Assembly (NCBI RefSeq): GCF_000315795.1
Contig: NZ_ANHY01000016.1
Location: forward strand, 29,214 to 93,213
Reading direction: 5' to 3'
DNA: 64,000 nt
DNA from: Caenispirillum salinarum AK4
GTDB taxonomy: Bacteria; Pseudomonadota; Alphaproteobacteria; Rhodospirillales; Rhodospirillaceae
The translations under genes were made by a program, and so were the position numbers. Under the pieces are notes generated by a model. The model saw only the letters and a program-made list of their open reading frames with translations. It did not search any database and was not told the origin of the DNA. The stretch's first letter is position 1; each line of letters opens with the position of its first letter. Of this stretch, positions 8,534 to 18,446 are shown in pieces.

Positions 8534-9709
8534 CTAGAGTTCCTCGTACAGCTTGCTGCTGCGGTAGCGCTCGGCGGTGTAGCCGAACAGAACGCGCAGC
8601 ACCGCCGCCACAGGCATCGCGAGCAGCGCGCCGACAAGGCCGAACAGGCTGCCGCCGATCAGGAGGGCGAAGATCACCCACACGGGGTGCAGGCGCACGC
8701 GCTCCCCCACCAGCCAGGGCGTCAGGACGGTGGTCTCTAGAAGCTGCGACAGCGCATAGATGCCGATCACGCCCAGCACGGGGCCGATGGTCTCGAACTG
8801 GATGACGGCGACGATCAGGGCGATGGAAAACATCGTCAGGTTGCCGATCACCGGCACCAGCGCCCCGAGCCCCGTCAGGATGCCGATAATCAGCCCGAAG
8901 TTCAGGCCGATCAGCATGAGGCCGGCGGCGTGCAGCACGCCCTGCCACAGCACGATCAGCAACTGCCCGCGAATGTAGGCGCCTAACTGCACGCGCATGT
9001 CGTTCATCATGCTGCGGATTGTGGGTGCCGACCGGCGCGGCAGAAGCGAGTCCGACCGCCGCAGAACGCGCGGCCAGTCGGCCAGGAGGTAGGCCGTCAG
9101 GAACGGCGTGATGAACACCAGCAGCAGCGTCGAAAACAGACTGAGGCCGTACGACAGGGCGCTGTCGATGTAGGTGCCGACGGGCATCACCATGTCGGCG
9201 ACGCGTTGGCGCAAGTCCTCCTGAGTCGGCAGGTCGACCGTGTCACCCACCCGCAGCCGGACCCACCAGTAGACCTGCGACAGGATGTCGGGCAGTTGCT
9301 GCGTCAGGTTGGTCACCTCGCGCACCAGCATGGGGGTGATGGCGGCCATGATGCCGGCGATCAGCAGCACCACGCCTGCCGTCACCAGGACGGCCGCAAC
9401 CGCGCGCGGCATCAGCTTCCAGCGGGTCATGCGCTCCACGACGGGGCTTAGCAGCACCGCCAGCAGGCCGGCGACGATGAACGGCAGCAGCGTCGTCCCC
9501 AGCAACCACACCACGACCACCAGCAGCGCCAGAACGGTAGGAGCAATGACCAGGCGCAATCGGCGACGATGCTTGGCCGCCGGGCTGGCGTCTTCGTTGA
9601 TCTGTTCAGCGGCCGCGCTGACGGCCGGATTGGCCGGCGCTTCATCCGCGCTGTACGGCGATGCGCCTTCGGACTCCTCGGCGGCGCGCTGGCGGCTGGG
9701 CGTGGACAC
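8534..9709 (-). CDS. AI-2E family (PerM/YdgG-type) transporter
   Basis: A multi-pass inner-membrane protein of 391 residues. The first 50 residues are a polar Ala/Ser/Glu-rich tail ending in KHRRRLRL. About eight hydrophobic segments follow, with the family's paired N-terminal helices (ALLVVVVWLLG and IVAGLLAVLLSPVVERM) and the central ATYIR..LL-like cytoplasmic loop. The C-terminal GVIGIYALSQLLETTVLTPWLVGERVRLHPVWVI region, part of which is highly typical, marks the family. Members have been tied to autoinducer-2 export and to Na+/H+ antiport, so substrate is open. The start is GTG with GGAGG five bases upstream. Confidence 0.88.
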   Translation of the reverse strand: MSTPSRQRAAEESEGASPYSADEAPANPAVSAAAEQINEDASPAAKHRRRLRLVIAPTVLALLVVVVWLLGTTLLPFIVAGLLAVLLSPVVERMTRWKLMPRAVAAVLVTAGVVLLIAGIMAAITPMLVREVTNLTQQLPDILSQVYWWVRLRVGDTVDLPTQEDLRQRVADMVMPVGTYIDSALSYGLSLFSTLLLVFITPFLTAYLLADWPRVLRRSDSLLPRRSAPTIRSMMNDMRVQLGAYIRGQLLIVLWQGVLHAAGLMLIGLNFGLIIGILTGLGALVPVIGNLTMFSIALIVAVIQFETIGPVLGVIGIYALSQLLETTVLTPWLVGERVRLHPVWVIFALLIGGSLFGLVGALLAMPVAAVLRVLFGYTAERYRSSKLYEEL

Positions 9710-9807
9710 GGGTTCCTCCGATGGGGGCGGAGCGCCGGCGGCGCGGCGGGTGACACCGCATCAACGGGCGGCGGCACCGATCGGATCAGGCGTGATCGGA
9801 AGGGGGA

Positions 9808-10368
9808 TCAGGCGGGAGGTGCGCCGCCGGCGGCCTCGGCGCCGGGCATCATCAGCCAGACGGCAATGCTGATGGAGGCGGCATAGCCCGTCCACACCGC
9901 ATAGGGCAGCAGCAGCGCGGCGGCGATACGGGAATGGCGGTCGAAACGCCAGGCCGTCGCCAGGATCGCCAGCACCAGCAGCAGGATTTCCAGCGACGCC
10001 CACCCGGTCAGCTTGAAGCTGAAGAACAGGATGGGCCACAAGACGTTCAGCCCCAGCTGCACGAAGAACAGCGTCAGCGCAAGACGCGCTCCATGCCAGC
10101 CACTGCGCCGCCAGACCAGCCAGGCGGCGACCGCCATCAGCGTGTAGAGGATGGTCCAGACGGGCGTGAACACCCAGTCGGGCGGCGTCCAGAAGGGCTT
10201 CGAGGCCTCGGCGTACCAGCCGGTCACGCCGACGCGCGTCGCCAGCCCGGCGATCAGCATGGCGATGAAGACCGCGCCCAGAAAGGCGGCGAGTCCCACC
10301 AGCGCCGCCCGCCCGCGGTGGGCGGCGCGCTGACGGCTTTCGCCCGGTCGGCCGGCGTCGGACGTCAC
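9808..10368 (-). CDS. tspO: TspO/MBR family tryptophan-rich sensory protein
   Basis: A five-helix membrane protein of 186 residues related to the mitochondrial peripheral benzodiazepine receptor; bacterial TspO binds tetrapyrroles and affects oxygen- or stress-linked gene expression. Family hallmarks are W-rich segments: KPFWTPPDWVFTPVWTILY followed by AAWLVW, LNVLWPILFF and a late PYAVWTGYA. The N-terminal 30 residues are polar and longer than usual. The GTG start overlaps the stop codon of the upstream PLDc_N gene (GTGA), so translation is probably coupled. The GTG is the first start in frame, but a later internal start cannot be excluded. Confidence 0.9.
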   Translation of the reverse strand: MTSDAGRPGESRQRAAHRGRAALVGLAAFLGAVFIAMLIAGLATRVGVTGWYAEASKPFWTPPDWVFTPVWTILYTLMAVAAWLVWRRSGWHGARLALTLFFVQLGLNVLWPILFFSFKLTGWASLEILLLVLAILATAWRFDRHSRIAAALLLPYAVWTGYAASISIAVWLMMPGAEAAGGAPPA

Positions 10369-10565
10369 GACCGGACGCTCTTGGCGCTACGCGGTCCGAA
10401 GATCAGCCAGACCAGGAAACCCAGCAACGGGAAGATGAGGATCGCCAGGATCCACAGCACCTTGGCGCCGGTGCCCCGGTCCGATCCGAAGACGTTGACG
10501 ATGGCCCAGACATCGGCGATCAACAGCAGAAGGCCGAAAATTCCGCCGATTTCAACGATTTCCAT
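10365..10565 (-). CDS. PLDc_N domain small membrane protein
   Basis: A 66-residue protein with two hydrophobic helices (IFGLLLLIADVWAIVNV and ALILPLLG-type WILAILIFPLLGFLVWLIFGPR). This is the pattern of the PLDc_N domain, the N-terminal membrane part of cardiolipin synthases, which also occurs as free-standing small proteins. No phospholipase active site follows. The ATG at 10565 has GGAG about nine bases upstream; a longer frame to 10613 would add 16 unsupported residues. Its stop codon is shared with the GTG start of tspO. Confidence 0.75.
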   Translation of the reverse strand: MEIVEIGGIFGLLLLIADVWAIVNVFGSDRGTGAKVLWILAILIFPLLGFLVWLIFGPRSAKSVRS

Positions 10566-10616
10566 GCAGTGGCTCCGTCGCGGTGGCATCTGGACGACAG
10601 GGCGCCGTCCCACCCG

Positions 10617-11306
10617 TTAGGTGGGATGACCCGTCGGGAAGCGCAACGCGAAGTGGCGAGCCGTGGTTGCCTCCGCCGAGGGCGGCGACAGCGGAACGGC
10701 AAGCTCCGCCGCCAGCAGCGCCGCCTCTGCGGTCGACAGCACCGGAAGCGCCCGCCTCGACGGCGGGTGCGCGTGTTCGTCGAGATGCGCCACCAGCGTC
10801 TCGACCGACCAGACGATGGCCGAACAGATCCGCTCGCGCCCCGTTCGTCCGGTGGCCGCGGCCGAGGCGGAAGCGTTCGGAGGGGCCTCCACCAGCACCA
10901 CGGCGGAGAAATCCAGGGCGGCGGCGAAGCGCCTGGGGAACAGGCGGCGCGGGAACAGCCTGCGGGCGCGTCCGACGATATGGCGCTGCAGCAGGTCGGC
11001 CCGGCGCCGCGCGTCCAGCACCGCGCGGCATGGACTGGCGGCGCCGCTTCCACCCGACGACATGCAGGCGATGTCATGCGGCGCCCGCGGCTCCAGCACC
11101 ACCGCCCCGCGCCGGTGCAGGATCACGGCCGGAAGACATTCCGGTCCCCACGGCGCATCGACCGCGGCATCCCGCAGGACGGTCACACCCGGCCGCCCGC
11201 GCAGGGCCTGCTCCCACCGCGCCGGCACCGGCACCGGCGGTTGCGACGTCGCACGCGACGACGATAACGATTGCATGAACGATTGCATGGCCCACGGCGG
11301 CGTCAT
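10617..11306 (-). CDS. Hypothetical protein
   Basis: Unrecognised, 229 residues, soluble. It is Ala/Arg-rich with no clear domain. A segment around LPAVILHRRGAVVLEP suggests a beta strand-turn-strand, and the run RRLFPRRLFPRR contains a short tandem repeat of RRLFP. There are no membrane segments or metal-binding motif. AGGGAGA lies upstream of the ATG at 11306, which is preferred over a TTG at 11336; the next ATG (11288) is also possible. The codon pattern looks coding and there is no competing frame of equal quality, but I would not exclude rapid divergence. It is 52 bases upstream of the PLDc_N gene. Confidence 0.5.
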   Translation of the reverse strand: MTPPWAMQSFMQSLSSSRATSQPPVPVPARWEQALRGRPGVTVLRDAAVDAPWGPECLPAVILHRRGAVVLEPRAPHDIACMSSGGSGAASPCRAVLDARRRADLLQRHIVGRARRLFPRRLFPRRFAAALDFSAVVLVEAPPNASASAAATGRTGRERICSAIVWSVETLVAHLDEHAHPPSRRALPVLSTAEAALLAAELAVPLSPPSAEATTARHFALRFPTGHPT

Positions 11307-11621
11307 GGCGTTGCGCGTCTCCCTGTCCCCTCGCAATTGATGCTACGCATTTTCGTATCCCCGCGCAACATCCCTTCGCGACCCAAACGATGGGCCGCTT
11401 CAGGCCGGTGGCGCGGCCGTCCGGCGCAACCGGTTACGCCGCAACCGCGTTTCGACGAGGCAGCGGCATGAAGGCCGGCGGCCGGGTCGGGCGCCGCCGC
11501 TGGTCGGCCGTTGATACGATTTGTTTGAAGATTTCACAGTCGCCCCCGTGACCCGGACGCCCGCCGGCCCTATCATGGAGATTGTGGTTGGCCCTGCTTT
11601 TTCCCGTTCCGGAGGTATTTC
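11307..11621. other. Intergenic region before the glucan-trehalose block
   Basis: About 315 bases without a gene, between the leftward hypothetical gene and the rightward GH13 gene. It should hold both promoters, but I see no convincing -35/-10 pair. The last part is less GC-rich and ends in GGAGG, seven bases before the GH13 start codon. Confidence 0.5.
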
Positions 11622-12953
11622 ATGACGTCCGCCGTCGGGCCGCGCGGCCCCCGCATCTACAATCTGTTTCCGCTGCTGGCCGGCCCCATCCATGACTGGC
11701 AGCGCCACCTGCCCCGCATCGCCCAGATGGGCTTCAACTGGATTTACGTGAACCCGTTCCACTTCCCCGGGTTCTCTGGGTCGCTGTATGCGGTGAAGGA
11801 CTACTACCGCCTGAACCCCATGCTGCGCGGAAATGCGTACGAGGCCGACGACGTCCTGTTGAAGAACTTCATCGATTCGGCAGCGAAGTACGGCCTGTCG
11901 GTGATGATGGACCTGGTGCTCAACCACACCTCCAAGGACGCGGAGCTGACGCACCAGCACCCGGAATTCTACGCCCGCGATGAAAAGGGCGAACTGCAAA
12001 GCCCCTACGCCATCGACCCCGCCAACGCCGAGAACGTCACGGTGTGGGGCGACCTGGCGGAGATCGACTTCACACCGCGGCCGGAACTGGATGGTTTCGT
12101 GCGGTACTTCCAGGACGTGGTGAAGCACTACGTCAAGCTTGGCGTGCGCGGCTTCCGGTGCGACGCCGCCTACAAGGTGCCGGCCGACATCTGGCTTGGG
12201 GTCAACCACGCCGCCCACGCCATCAACCCCGACGTCCTGTTCTTCGCCGAAACGCTGGGTTGCCGCGAGGACGAGGTGGAGGCCCTGCGCCCCGCCCGCT
12301 TCGACTTCCTGTTCAACAGCGCCAAGTGGTGGGACTTCAAGAGCCCCTGGCTGCTGGACCAGTACAACCGCTTCCGCGGCATAGCGCCCTCTGTCGCCTT
12401 CCCCGAAAGCCACGACACCCCCCGCTTCCGCCAGGAGCTGGCCGATCGCGGGGTCACCTCGGCCAAGGCGGTGGAGCAGCAGTACAAGGCGCTCTACCTG
12501 TTCACGGCCACCTTCTCCACGGGCGTGATGATGCCCATGGGGTTCGAGTACGGCTTCAAGAGCCCGCTGCACGTGGTGGAAACCCGTCCCGAGCACTGGG
12601 AAGACCCGCAGTTCGACATCTCGGACTTCATCTGGCGGACCAACCAGATGCGCGCCCTGGTGCCGACGCTGAACCGCGAAGGACCGCAGTACCAGGTGTG
12701 GTCGCCCACCGGCGTCACCGGCCTTCTGCGCAAGGATGCGGAGGGCAGCGACTGGAGCCTCGCGGTGGTCAACCCCGAGCCCAAGGGAAGCTGGCAGATG
12801 GCCGGCGACGGGTCCGACCCGCTGGCCCGCATCGCCATGCGCGGACACGAGGTCACGCCCGGCGGCCGCTGCGGCCCCGGCACCGGCGAGGACGGCCTGA
12901 CCGCCAAGGCCGGCGAGATCCGCGTCTTCACCGGCGACGGCCCCACCGACTGA
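11622..12953 (+). CDS. GH13 alpha-amylase-family protein next to glgE
   Basis: A glycoside hydrolase family 13 enzyme of 443 residues, unusually short: it consists of little more than the catalytic barrel and a small C-terminal domain, with no N-terminal beta-sandwich. The four GH13 regions are intact: DLVLNHTS, GFRCDAAYK (nucleophile Asp at about residue 182), AETLG (acid/base Glu, about 210) and PESHDTPR (about 262). There is no signal peptide, so it acts in the cytoplasm. The substrate is not known to me; its place directly before glgE suggests an alpha-glucan or maltosyl acceptor. GGAGG precedes the ATG. First gene of a rightward run extending to 26217. Confidence 0.85.
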   Translation: MTSAVGPRGPRIYNLFPLLAGPIHDWQRHLPRIAQMGFNWIYVNPFHFPGFSGSLYAVKDYYRLNPMLRGNAYEADDVLLKNFIDSAAKYGLSVMMDLVLNHTSKDAELTHQHPEFYARDEKGELQSPYAIDPANAENVTVWGDLAEIDFTPRPELDGFVRYFQDVVKHYVKLGVRGFRCDAAYKVPADIWLGVNHAAHAINPDVLFFAETLGCREDEVEALRPARFDFLFNSAKWWDFKSPWLLDQYNRFRGIAPSVAFPESHDTPRFRQELADRGVTSAKAVEQQYKALYLFTATFSTGVMMPMGFEYGFKSPLHVVETRPEHWEDPQFDISDFIWRTNQMRALVPTLNREGPQYQVWSPTGVTGLLRKDAEGSDWSLAVVNPEPKGSWQMAGDGSDPLARIAMRGHEVTPGGRCGPGTGEDGLTAKAGEIRVFTGDGPTD

Positions 12954-13005
12954 GACAGCATCGCCACCGTTCGGCCCAAGACAACCACAGCCAAGGGAGC
13001 CTGGA

Positions 13006-15054
13006 ATGGCCCACGCCGAGACCGGAGAGCATCATCGCATCGCCACGCCGGAAAAGCTTGCCGGCGCCGTTCGCAGCCGTTCCATCGTCATCCAGAACGT
13101 CCGGCCGGAAGTCGACGGCGGCCGCTATGCCGTGAAGCGCGAGGTCGGCGACGCCCTGACCGTGGACGCCGAAATCTTCAAGGACGGCCACGCCAAGATT
13201 GCCGCCGTCCTGAAGGTCAAGCGCTACACCGACGCCGCCGACCAGTGGACCGAGTTGCCGATGGAGCTGGTCAATCCGGGCCTGGACGCCTGGCGGGCCT
13301 CCATCGTGCTGCCCGAGAACACGCGCTACGTCTACACCATCGAGGCCTGGGACGATCCCTGGGCCACCTGGGAACACGACATCGGCAAGAAGATCGAGGC
13401 CGGCCAGGACGTGAACCTGGAGGTGATAGAGGGCCGCAAGCTGATCGACGAGGCCAAGGCCCGCGCCGCCGGCACGGTCGACGACGACGGCTTCCGCATG
13501 CTGATCGAGCGCATGGAGGCCGCGCCCGACACCATCGGCAAGGCGGAGGTCATGCGATCCGCCCAGGCGCACGACCTGATGAACCGTTGGCCCGACCGCT
13601 CCCGCGCCATCGCCTATGACCGCGAGCTTGAGGTGATGGTCGACCCGGTGCGCGCCCGCTACGCCGCCTGGTACGAGATGGCCCCGCGCAGCCAGGGCAC
13701 CGACCCCAACAAGTCCGCCACCTTCGACGACTGCATCAAGCGCCTGCCGGAGATCCGGGAGATGGGCTTCGACGTGGTCTACCTGCTGCCCATCCACCCC
13801 ATCGGCAAGGTCAACCGCAAGGGCAAGAACAACTCGGTCACCGCCGAACCCGGAGAGCCCGGCAGCCCCTATGCCATCGGCTCGGACGAGGGCGGGCACA
13901 AGGCCGTACACCCCGAACTGGGCACGGAGGAAGACTTCCGCCGCTTCGTCGCAGAGGCGAAGAAGCTGGGCATGGAAGTGGCCATGGACATCGCCGTGCA
14001 GTGCGCGCCGGACCATCCCTGGATCAAGGAACACCCCGACTGGTTCGAGTTCCGCCCCGACGGGACCATCCGCTATGCCGAGAACCCGCCAAAGAAGTAC
14101 CAGGACATCGTCAACGTCAACTTCTACGGCGGCCACCAGATGGAGCTGTGGGAGGAGTTGCGGACCGTCTTCGAACACTGGGTCGACTGCGGCGTCACGA
14201 TCTTCCGCGTTGACAACCCGCACACCAAGCCGGTGCCCTTCTGGGAATGGGTGATCCGCCAGGTCAAGGACAAGCACCCCGAGGTCATCTTCCTGTCGGA
14301 GGCGTTCACGCGCCCGACGATGCTGCACATGCTGGCGAAGGTGGGCTTTTCGCAATCCTACACGTACTTCACCTGGCGCAACTTCCGTCACGAGCTTGAG
14401 ATGTACCTGACGGAGCTGACGCAGGGGCCGGGCAAGGAATACCTGCGGCCGAACTTCTTCCCCACCACGCCCGACATCCTGCCGGAATTCCTGCAGCGCG
14501 GCGGGCGTCCGGCGCACATGATCCGCCTCGTGCTGGCGGCCACGACGTCGAGCGTCTACGGCATGTACAACGGCTACGAGTTGATCGAGAACACGCCGGT
14601 GCCGGGCAAGGAGGAGTTCCTGGACTCGGAGAAGTATCAGTACAAGGTCCGCGACTGGGACGCGCCGGGCAACATCAAGGACTACGTCACCGAACTGAAC
14701 GAGATCCGCGCCGAGAACCCGGCCCTGCACGAGTTGGAAAACCTGCGCTTTCACGGATCCAGCGACCAGAACGTCATTTTCTACGGCAAGCGCACCTTCG
14801 ACGACAGCAACATGATCTTCGTCGCGGTGAACCTGGACCCGTTCGAGCCGCATTCCTCCATCCTGTCCTTCCCGCTGGAGGAACTGGGCATCGGCCCCGA
14901 GGACGCCTTCGCGGTGGAGGAGTTGTTCTCCGGCACCCGACGCCTGTGGCACGGGGCAGACCACGAGGTGACGCTCGACCCGCAGGACAATCCCGCCATG
15001 ATCTTCCGCATCACGCGGTGGAAGCAGGTCGATTACTACAACCCGAGCTACTGA
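13006..15054 (+). CDS. glgE: Maltose-1-phosphate maltosyltransferase GlgE
   Basis: Transfers maltosyl units from alpha-maltose-1-phosphate to the non-reducing end of alpha-1,4-glucan, the polymerising step of the GlgE pathway. It has 682 residues, the normal family length. Residues 20-200 form the N-terminal beta-sandwich and inserted helical segment. The catalytic GH13_3 barrel follows with IAVQCAPDHPW, FRVDNPHTKP (nucleophile Asp, about residue 405) and SEAFTRP (acid/base Glu, about 430). GlgE-specific features include GSPYAIGS and GGHKAVHPELGT. AGGGAG precedes the ATG. It lies 52 bases after the GH13 gene and 98 bases before the TreS-maltokinase gene that supplies its substrate. Confidence 0.96.
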   Translation: MAHAETGEHHRIATPEKLAGAVRSRSIVIQNVRPEVDGGRYAVKREVGDALTVDAEIFKDGHAKIAAVLKVKRYTDAADQWTELPMELVNPGLDAWRASIVLPENTRYVYTIEAWDDPWATWEHDIGKKIEAGQDVNLEVIEGRKLIDEAKARAAGTVDDDGFRMLIERMEAAPDTIGKAEVMRSAQAHDLMNRWPDRSRAIAYDRELEVMVDPVRARYAAWYEMAPRSQGTDPNKSATFDDCIKRLPEIREMGFDVVYLLPIHPIGKVNRKGKNNSVTAEPGEPGSPYAIGSDEGGHKAVHPELGTEEDFRRFVAEAKKLGMEVAMDIAVQCAPDHPWIKEHPDWFEFRPDGTIRYAENPPKKYQDIVNVNFYGGHQMELWEELRTVFEHWVDCGVTIFRVDNPHTKPVPFWEWVIRQVKDKHPEVIFLSEAFTRPTMLHMLAKVGFSQSYTYFTWRNFRHELEMYLTELTQGPGKEYLRPNFFPTTPDILPEFLQRGGRPAHMIRLVLAATTSSVYGMYNGYELIENTPVPGKEEFLDSEKYQYKVRDWDAPGNIKDYVTELNEIRAENPALHELENLRFHGSSDQNVIFYGKRTFDDSNMIFVAVNLDPFEPHSSILSFPLEELGIGPEDAFAVEELFSGTRRLWHGADHEVTLDPQDNPAMIFRITRWKQVDYYNPSY

Positions 15055-15152
15055 CGTGCATTGACGACTGCGCGGGAGCGGCGGCACCGACCGTTCGCGC
15101 CGCCCCGCCCTTTTGACGACAGCCGATTTTCAGAACGAGACCGGGGACACCC

Positions 15153-18100
15153 ATGACCGACGATCCGCTCTGGTACAAGGACGCCATCATCTATCAGGCC
15201 CACGTGAAGGCCTTCCACGACGCCACCGACGACGGCATCGGGGACTTCAAGGGTTTGACCCAAAAACTGGATTACATGGTGGACCTGGGCGTGACCGCCG
15301 TGTGGATTCTGCCCTTCTATCCCAGCCCCTTGCGCGATGATGGCTACGACATCGCCGACTACAAGGCGGTGAACCCGCGCTACGGCACCATGCGGGACTT
15401 CCGCAACTTCGTGAAGGAGGCCCACAAGCGCGACCTCAAGGTCATCACCGAGCTGGTCATCAACCACACCTCCGACCAGCATCCGTGGTTCCAGAAGTCG
15501 CGCCGGGCCAAGAAGGGCTCGAAGTGGCGGAACTTCTACGTCTGGTCCGACACCGACCAGAAGTACCAGGGCACGCGCATCATCTTCCTCGACACCGAAC
15601 CGTCCAACTGGACATGGGACCCGGTGGCCGGCCAGTACTACTGGCACCGCTTCTTCAGCCACCAGCCGGACCTGAACTGGGACAACCCGGCGGTGTTCGA
15701 CGAAGTCACCAAGGTGATGAAGTTCTGGTTCGACGCCGGCGTCGACGGGATGCGCCTGGACGCCATCCCCTACCTGATCGAGCGCGACGGCACCAACAAC
15801 GAGAACCTTCCCGAGACCCACGAGGTCATCAAGCGCCTGCGCGCCTGGGTCGACGAGAACTTCCCCGGGCGCATGTTCCTGGGCGAGGCCAACCAGTGGC
15901 CGGAAGACGTGCTGCCCTACTTCGGTGAGGGCGAGGGCGACGAGTGCAACATGGCCTTCCACTTCCCCCTGATGCCGCGCATGTACATGGCGCTGGCGCA
16001 GGAGGACCGCCTGCCGATCACCGACATCATGCGCCAGACGCCCGACATTCCCGATACGTCGCAGTGGGCTATCTTCCTGCGCAACCACGATGAACTGACG
16101 CTGGAAATGGTCACCGACCGCGAGCGCGACTATCTGTGGAACTTCTATGCCATGGACCCGCGCGCCCGCATCAACTTGGGCATCCGCCGCCGCCTGGCCC
16201 CGCTGGTGGACAACGACCGCCGCAAGATCGAGGTGCTGAACAGCCTGCTCATGTCCATGCCGGGCACGCCCATCGTCTATTACGGCGACGAACTGGGCAT
16301 GGGCGACAACATCTACCTGGGCGACCGCGACGCCGTACGCACGCCCATGCAGTGGAGCCCCGACCGCAACGCCGGGTTCTCCAAGTGCGACCCGGCGAAG
16401 CTGTACCTGCCCTGCGTCATGGACCCGGTGTACGGCTATACGTCCGTCAACGTGGAGGCGCAGGCCCGCAGCCCGTCGAGCCTGCTCAACTGGATGCGCC
16501 GCCTCATCAACGTGCGCAAGATGCACAAGAGCTTCGGGCGCGGCGAGCTGAAGTTCCTCTATCCCGGGAACCGCAAGGTTCTGGCCTACCTACGCGAGCA
16601 CGAGGGCGAAAGCATCCTCTGCGTCGCCAACATGAGCCGCGCGCCGCAGGCGGTGGAATTGGACCTGCATGAATACGAGGGCCGCGTCCCGGTGGAACTG
16701 ATGGGCCGCTCTGCCTTCCCGCCGGTCGGCGAGATGCCCTACCTGCTCACCCTGCCCGCCTACGGCTTCTACTGGTTCCTGCTGGCCGACGAGACCGAGG
16801 CGCCGGGCTGGCACGTGGAGTGGGTCCAGTCCATGCCGGAATTCATGACGCTGGTGCTGACCAACGGCATCGAGGGCGTGGTGGCCGAGCGCAACAAGGA
16901 GATGGTGGAAAGCCAGATCCTGAAGGGTTTCCTGCCCAACCAGCGCTGGTTCGCCGCCAAGGACGACGCCATCACAGAAGCCACGGGATCGGACCACGCG
17001 ATCCTCAAGCACGAGAACACGGAGTTCCTGCTGCCCGTCTACACCATCAACACGCAGACGGGGAAACCCAACGACTACTTCCTGCCGCTGTCCATCGCGT
17101 GGGAAACGCGGAACGACGATCCGTTCCAGCGCCTCGCGCCCTTCACCATCGCCAAGGTGCGGCGGGGACCGCAGGTGGGCGCCCTGCACGACGCCACCGC
17201 CGACCCGGCCTTCACCCACGCCATGGTCGAGGCCATGCTGGAAGGCCGCGACATCGAGACGGGCGTCGGCGGCTCGGTGAGCTTCCGGCCCACCGAGACG
17301 GGCAAGGAAATCACGCTCAACCGCGCCGACGAGGTCAAGCGCCTGGCCCGCGAGCAGTCCAATACATCGGTCATGGTCGGTGACGCCATGGTGATGAAGG
17401 TGCTGCGCCGGCTGGAACAGGGCATCCACCCCGAGATCGAGGTGGGCGCCTACCTGACCGACGTCGCGCACTTCGAGCACATTCCGCCGCTCTACGGCAG
17501 CGTGGTGATGAAGGACAGCGGCGGCCGCGAGACGGCGCTGGCCGTGCTGCAGGGCTTCATCCGCAACCAGGGCGACGGCTGGAGCTATACCCAGGACTAC
17601 CTTGACCGCGTCATGGAAGAGGCCCTGCTGGCCTCGCCGGAAGCCGCCGACGAGGACACCGGGCACCACGAATACTTCCTGGCGCTCATGACGCTTCTGG
17701 GTAACCGCGTCGCCGAGATGCACAAGGCCTTCGCCCTGGACAGCGGCCTGCCCGCCTTCCAGCCCGAGCCGGCCACCGAGGCCGACTTCGAAGCCTGGGC
17801 GGAGGGCCTGCAGAAACAGGCCAAGCAGGCGCGCACCATGCTCGAACGCGCCCATCCCGACCTGCCCGACGAGGAACAGGCGCTGTGCGACGCCCTGTTC
17901 GACAGCTGGTGGCAGATCGAGGGCCGCATCGAACGCCTGCGCAAGCTGGCGGCGGAGGGTGCCGACAGCCTGGTGAAGACCCGCTTCCACGGCGACTTCC
18001 ACCTGGGCCAGGTGCTCATGGCGCACAACGACTGGGTGTTCCTGGACTTCGAGGGCGAACCGGCCCGCAAGCTGGAGGAACGCCGGTCCAAGAACTCGGC

Positions 18101-18446
18101 GCTCAAGGACGTGGCCGGCATGCTCCGGTCGTTCAACTACGCCGCCTGGGCCGCCCTGTTCAAGCAGGCGGAATACAACCCGCAGGCCTTCGAGCGCCTG
18201 ACCGAATACGCGGCCGATTGGGAACGCTCCACCGTCGCGGCCTTCATGGGCGGCTACCGCGAAACCATCGAGGGCTGCGCGGTCTGGCCCGGCGACGGCG
18301 AAACGGCCACCGTGCTGCTCGAAGCGTTCACCCTTGAAAAGGCCCTTTACGAAATCGCTTACGAGGTGGCCAACCGGCCCGACTGGCTCGGCATCCCGCT
18401 GCAGGGCGTGCTGCGCCTGATCGTCCCGGAGACCCCGGAGGAATGA
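15153..18446 (+). CDS. treS: Trehalose synthase / maltokinase fusion
   Basis: A 1097-residue bifunctional protein. Residues 1-550 are a GH13_16 trehalose synthase that interconverts trehalose and maltose: [24 protein letters not shown] (nucleophile Asp near residue 203), [10 protein letters not shown] and [10 protein letters not shown]. Residues about 590-1097 are a maltokinase (Pep2/Mak) that makes maltose-1-phosphate with [14 protein letters not shown] at the start, and HGDFHLGQ (about 945) with LDFEGEP as the kinase catalytic and metal-binding parts. The fusion is a known arrangement and channels trehalose into GlgE. GGGGACA precedes the ATG. Its TGA overlaps the ATG of glgB. Confidence 0.96.
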   Translation: MTDDPLWYKDAIIYQAHVKAFHDATDDGIGDFKGLTQKLDYMVDLGVTAVWILPFYPSPLRDDGYDIADYKAVNPRYGTMRDFRNFVKEAHKRDLKVITELVINHTSDQHPWFQKSRRAKKGSKWRNFYVWSDTDQKYQGTRIIFLDTEPSNWTWDPVAGQYYWHRFFSHQPDLNWDNPAVFDEVTKVMKFWFDAGVDGMRLDAIPYLIERDGTNNENLPETHEVIKRLRAWVDENFPGRMFLGEANQWPEDVLPYFGEGEGDECNMAFHFPLMPRMYMALAQEDRLPITDIMRQTPDIPDTSQWAIFLRNHDELTLEMVTDRERDYLWNFYAMDPRARINLGIRRRLAPLVDNDRRKIEVLNSLLMSMPGTPIVYYGDELGMGDNIYLGDRDAVRTPMQWSPDRNAGFSKCDPAKLYLPCVMDPVYGYTSVNVEAQARSPSSLLNWMRRLINVRKMHKSFGRGELKFLYPGNRKVLAYLREHEGESILCVANMSRAPQAVELDLHEYEGRVPVELMGRSAFPPVGEMPYLLTLPAYGFYWFLLADETEAPGWHVEWVQSMPEFMTLVLTNGIEGVVAERNKEMVESQILKGFLPNQRWFAAKDDAITEATGSDHAILKHENTEFLLPVYTINTQTGKPNDYFLPLSIAWETRNDDPFQRLAPFTIAKVRRGPQVGALHDATADPAFTHAMVEAMLEGRDIETGVGGSVSFRPTETGKEITLNRADEVKRLAREQSNTSVMVGDAMVMKVLRRLEQGIHPEIEVGAYLTDVAHFEHIPPLYGSVVMKDSGGRETALAVLQGFIRNQGDGWSYTQDYLDRVMEEALLASPEAADEDTGHHEYFLALMTLLGNRVAEMHKAFALDSGLPAFQPEPATEADFEAWAEGLQKQAKQARTMLERAHPDLPDEEQALCDALFDSWWQIEGRIERLRKLAAEGADSLVKTRFHGDFHLGQVLMAHNDWVFLDFEGEPARKLEERRSKNSALKDVAGMLRSFNYAAWAALFKQAEYNPQAFERLTEYAADWERSTVAAFMGGYRETIEGCAVWPGDGETATVLLEAFTLEKALYEIAYEVANRPDWLGIPLQGVLRLIVPETPEE

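Noticed and set aside
12928..15087. A 719-codon open frame antisense to glgE
   Set aside because: Complement of a strongly conserved gene in a GC-rich genome; its composition (Val/His/Gly/Arg-rich) is typical of such shadows.
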